The position numbers were made by a program, and so were the translations under genes. From Clostridia bacterium (GTDB lineage Bacteria > Bacillota > Clostridia > Oscillospirales > Acutalibacteraceae), in the NCBI GenBank assembly GCA_900763035.1, contig CAAFIS010000165.1:1-7550 (forward strand): a stretch of DNA of 7,550 nucleotides, given 5' to 3'. Below the pieces are notes generated by a model. That model made no database searches. It was not told where the DNA came from and saw only the letters and a program-made list of their open reading frames with translations. Every line of letters starts with the position of its first letter. Position 1 is the first letter of the stretch. Below are positions 6,529 to 7,550 of the stretch, piece by piece.

Positions 6529-6572
6529 GGATACGTTCCGGATACACTTTGGATACGATCCGACTGTATAAT
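6529..6572 (+). promoter_or_regulatory. Triple 11-bp-period GGATAC repeat and -10 box: regulator-activated promoter of the peptidase unit
   Basis: Three identical GGATAC hexamers begin at 6529, 6540 and 6551, exactly 11 bp apart. The last ends at 6556, and 10 nt later there is a perfect TATAAT (6567-6572). The position expected for a -35 hexamer holds ACACTT, so the promoter probably needs an activator. Flanks are partly conserved too: GGATACGTTCC here and TGATACATTCC in the kinase/regulator promoter match at 9 of 11 positions. Transcription would start near 6579, about 25 nt before the TTG start codon at 6604. The pattern fits tandem dimers of an OmpR-family regulator on one face of the helix; the regulator at 3777 is the obvious candidate. 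Confidence 0.8.
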
Positions 6573-6589
6573 AGGCATATCAACGCAAA

Positions 6590-6606
6590 AAGGAGCGATC
6601 GACTTG
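6590..6606 (+). promoter_or_regulatory. Ribosome binding site that fixes a TTG start codon
   Basis: AAGGAG at 6590-6595 is 8 nt upstream of TTG (6604-6606), and no in-frame ATG or GTG before the transmembrane helix has a comparable site. TTG initiation may reduce basal translation of the peptidase. Confidence 0.75.
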
Positions 6607-7440
6607 CCCAGTCAAGCAAAACACACCGGCCGATGCGCCGCCAAAAAGAAAAGCCCGATATTCACCGTATGCGCGGTGCTGTTCGCAGCCGCCGCCGTGA
6701 TGATCGTCGTATCCTTGCTGATCCTGTTCGGCCCCGACCGGGCGGTCGATGTCGGCGACCCGCTGTCCGAGCCTCCGGTCAACGTCAGCTACTCGGTACC
6801 GCACACCGAAAGAGGCGTTCTGGCCGTCCGACCGATCTGTCAGTACCCGGACTGGCCCACCGGATGCGAGATCGTCAGCGCCGCCATGGTGCTGGATTTC
6901 AACGGCATCGATGTTTCCGTCGCGACGCTCGTCGACGACTATTTGCCGCAAAGCCTCGATTTTTACTACCCGAACGGCAACATCTTCGCCATGCGCCGCG
7001 GCCCGGATCTGCGCAAGGTCTTCGTCGGCGACCCGCGGTCGGAAAACAGCTACGGCTGCTTCGCACCGGTCATCGTCCAACTGATGCGCGATCATCTGTC
7101 CGCTATCGGTCAGGACCCCTCCCGTGTGCGCGAAACCACCGGCACCTCGCTCGACGATCTGTGCCGCGACTATATCGACAAGGGCATCCCCGTGATCGTG
7201 TGGGCGACCAGGGACATGATGGAGGTCCGTCAGGGCGCGACGTGGCGGCTGGACGACGGCACGGAATTCACCTTCCCCACCGGCGAGCATTGTTTGGTGC
7301 TGATCGGCTACACCGAAACGACGTTCACCTTCGCCGACCCCGAAAAAACCGCATACTCCTCCTATCCGCGCGACACGGTGCTGGCCCGCTTCGCGGATCT
7401 GGGAAAGCAGTCTGTCGTCCTGATACCCGAAGATAGCTGA
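6604..7440 (+). CDS. Membrane-anchored C39-like cysteine peptidase domain protein
   Basis: A 278-residue protein starting at TTG. A basic cytoplasmic tail (K-K-K near 14-16) precedes one transmembrane helix (about 19-42), a linker, and a papain-like domain of the Peptidase_C39_2 type. The oxyanion-hole Gln80 (I-C-Q-Y), catalytic Cys88 in P-T-G-C-E-I-V-S-A-A-M, His229 in G-E-H-C-L-V-L-I-G-Y and Asp245 in F-A-D-P-E-K form the expected set; K-G-I-P-V-I-V-W is the usual strand before the His. Proteins of this group are surface or secreted and their substrates are mostly unknown. The C39 domain of bacteriocin ABC transporters is related in fold, but no ABC part is present here. The domain faces outside if the positive-inside rule holds. 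Its promoter carries three predicted response-regulator sites, and the next gene, 44 nt downstream, encodes a membrane protein. Hydrolytic activity is inferred from the intact active site only. Confidence 0.85.
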   Translation: MPSQAKHTGRCAAKKKSPIFTVCAVLFAAAAVMIVVSLLILFGPDRAVDVGDPLSEPPVNVSYSVPHTERGVLAVRPICQYPDWPTGCEIVSAAMVLDFNGIDVSVATLVDDYLPQSLDFYYPNGNIFAMRRGPDLRKVFVGDPRSENSYGCFAPVIVQLMRDHLSAIGQDPSRVRETTGTSLDDLCRDYIDKGIPVIVWATRDMMEVRQGATWRLDDGTEFTFPTGEHCLVLIGYTETTFTFADPEKTAYSSYPRDTVLARFADLGKQSVVLIPEDS

Positions 7441-7470
7441 TCCGCTAAAGCGAAGAACGTTCTAGAGCCA

Positions 7471-7479
7471 AGGAGGAGG
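7471..7479 (+). promoter_or_regulatory. Ribosome binding site of the last, partial gene
   Basis: AGGAGGAGG is an extended Shine-Dalgarno ending 5 nt before ATG 7485 (8 nt from the end of the first AGGAGG). This supports the start of the truncated gene. Confidence 0.75.
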
Positions 7480-7484
7480 CACGA

Positions 7485-7550
7485 ATGAAAGCCGAAGCCG
7501 TATCCGCCGCCGTGTTTGCGGCCGCATTCATCGCTGCCTATCTGTTCATC
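7485..7550 (+). CDS. N-terminus of a membrane protein, cut by the window edge
   Basis: Only 22 codons are visible. They begin M-K-A-E-A-V-S and continue as an Ala/Phe/Ile-rich stretch that reads as a transmembrane helix or signal segment. A strong ribosome binding site precedes the ATG. There is no promoter or terminator in the 44-nt gap after the peptidase gene, so the two are probably co-transcribed. No family can be assigned. Confidence 0.7.
   Translation, partial: MKAEAVSAAVFAAAFIAAYLFI

Noticed and set aside
7454..7463. AGAACGTTCT palindrome in the gap before the last gene as a LexA-type operator
   Set aside because: Firmicute LexA boxes need a spacer between GAAC and GTTC; here the arms are fused. 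A 10-bp palindrome alone is weak evidence.

Overview
The window looks like chromosomal DNA of a high-GC anaerobic Firmicute, probably of the Oscillospiraceae/Ruminococcaceae type. This is inferred from strong AGGAGG-type ribosome binding sites, textbook sigma-A promoters, an MtaB orthologue, an LCP-like protein and an OmpR/HK pair, together with strong C/G preference at third codon positions and AT-richer intergenic DNA. No mobile element, CRISPR array, rRNA or tRNA was seen.

Layout. Positions 1-242 are a divergent control region: the start of a minus-strand gene (probable HD-domain phosphohydrolase, cut by the window edge) and the plus-strand tRNA-modification gene mtaB (243-1538), each with its own consensus promoter and a dyad between them. 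Downstream on the plus strand come a membrane-anchored LCP-like protein that seems to lack the family's catalytic arginines (1597-2439) and a transglutaminase-like lipoprotein (2436-3689), coupled by a 4-bp ATGA overlap. A second operon starts at a promoter in 3710-3742: OmpR-type response regulator (3777-4445), sensor histidine kinase (4442-5857) and an unrecognised membrane-anchored protein (5854-6516), all joined by ATGA overlaps. A third unit starts at 6604 with a TTG codon: a membrane-anchored C39-like cysteine peptidase (to 7440), followed by the first 22 codons of a membrane protein (7485 to the window end).

The most interesting signal is regulatory. The promoter of the two-component operon and that of the C39-like peptidase share KGATAC direct repeats with an exact 11-bp period (two copies and three copies). 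In both, the last repeat ends exactly 10 nt before a -10 hexamer and no -35 hexamer is recognisable. This is the architecture of promoters activated by OmpR/PhoB-family regulators, so the regulator probably activates its own operon and the peptidase unit. The working model is an envelope-sensing circuit: kinase plus an accessory anchored protein outside, regulator inside, and a surface cysteine peptidase-like effector with a membrane partner as output. The stimulus and the peptidase substrate cannot be read from the sequence.
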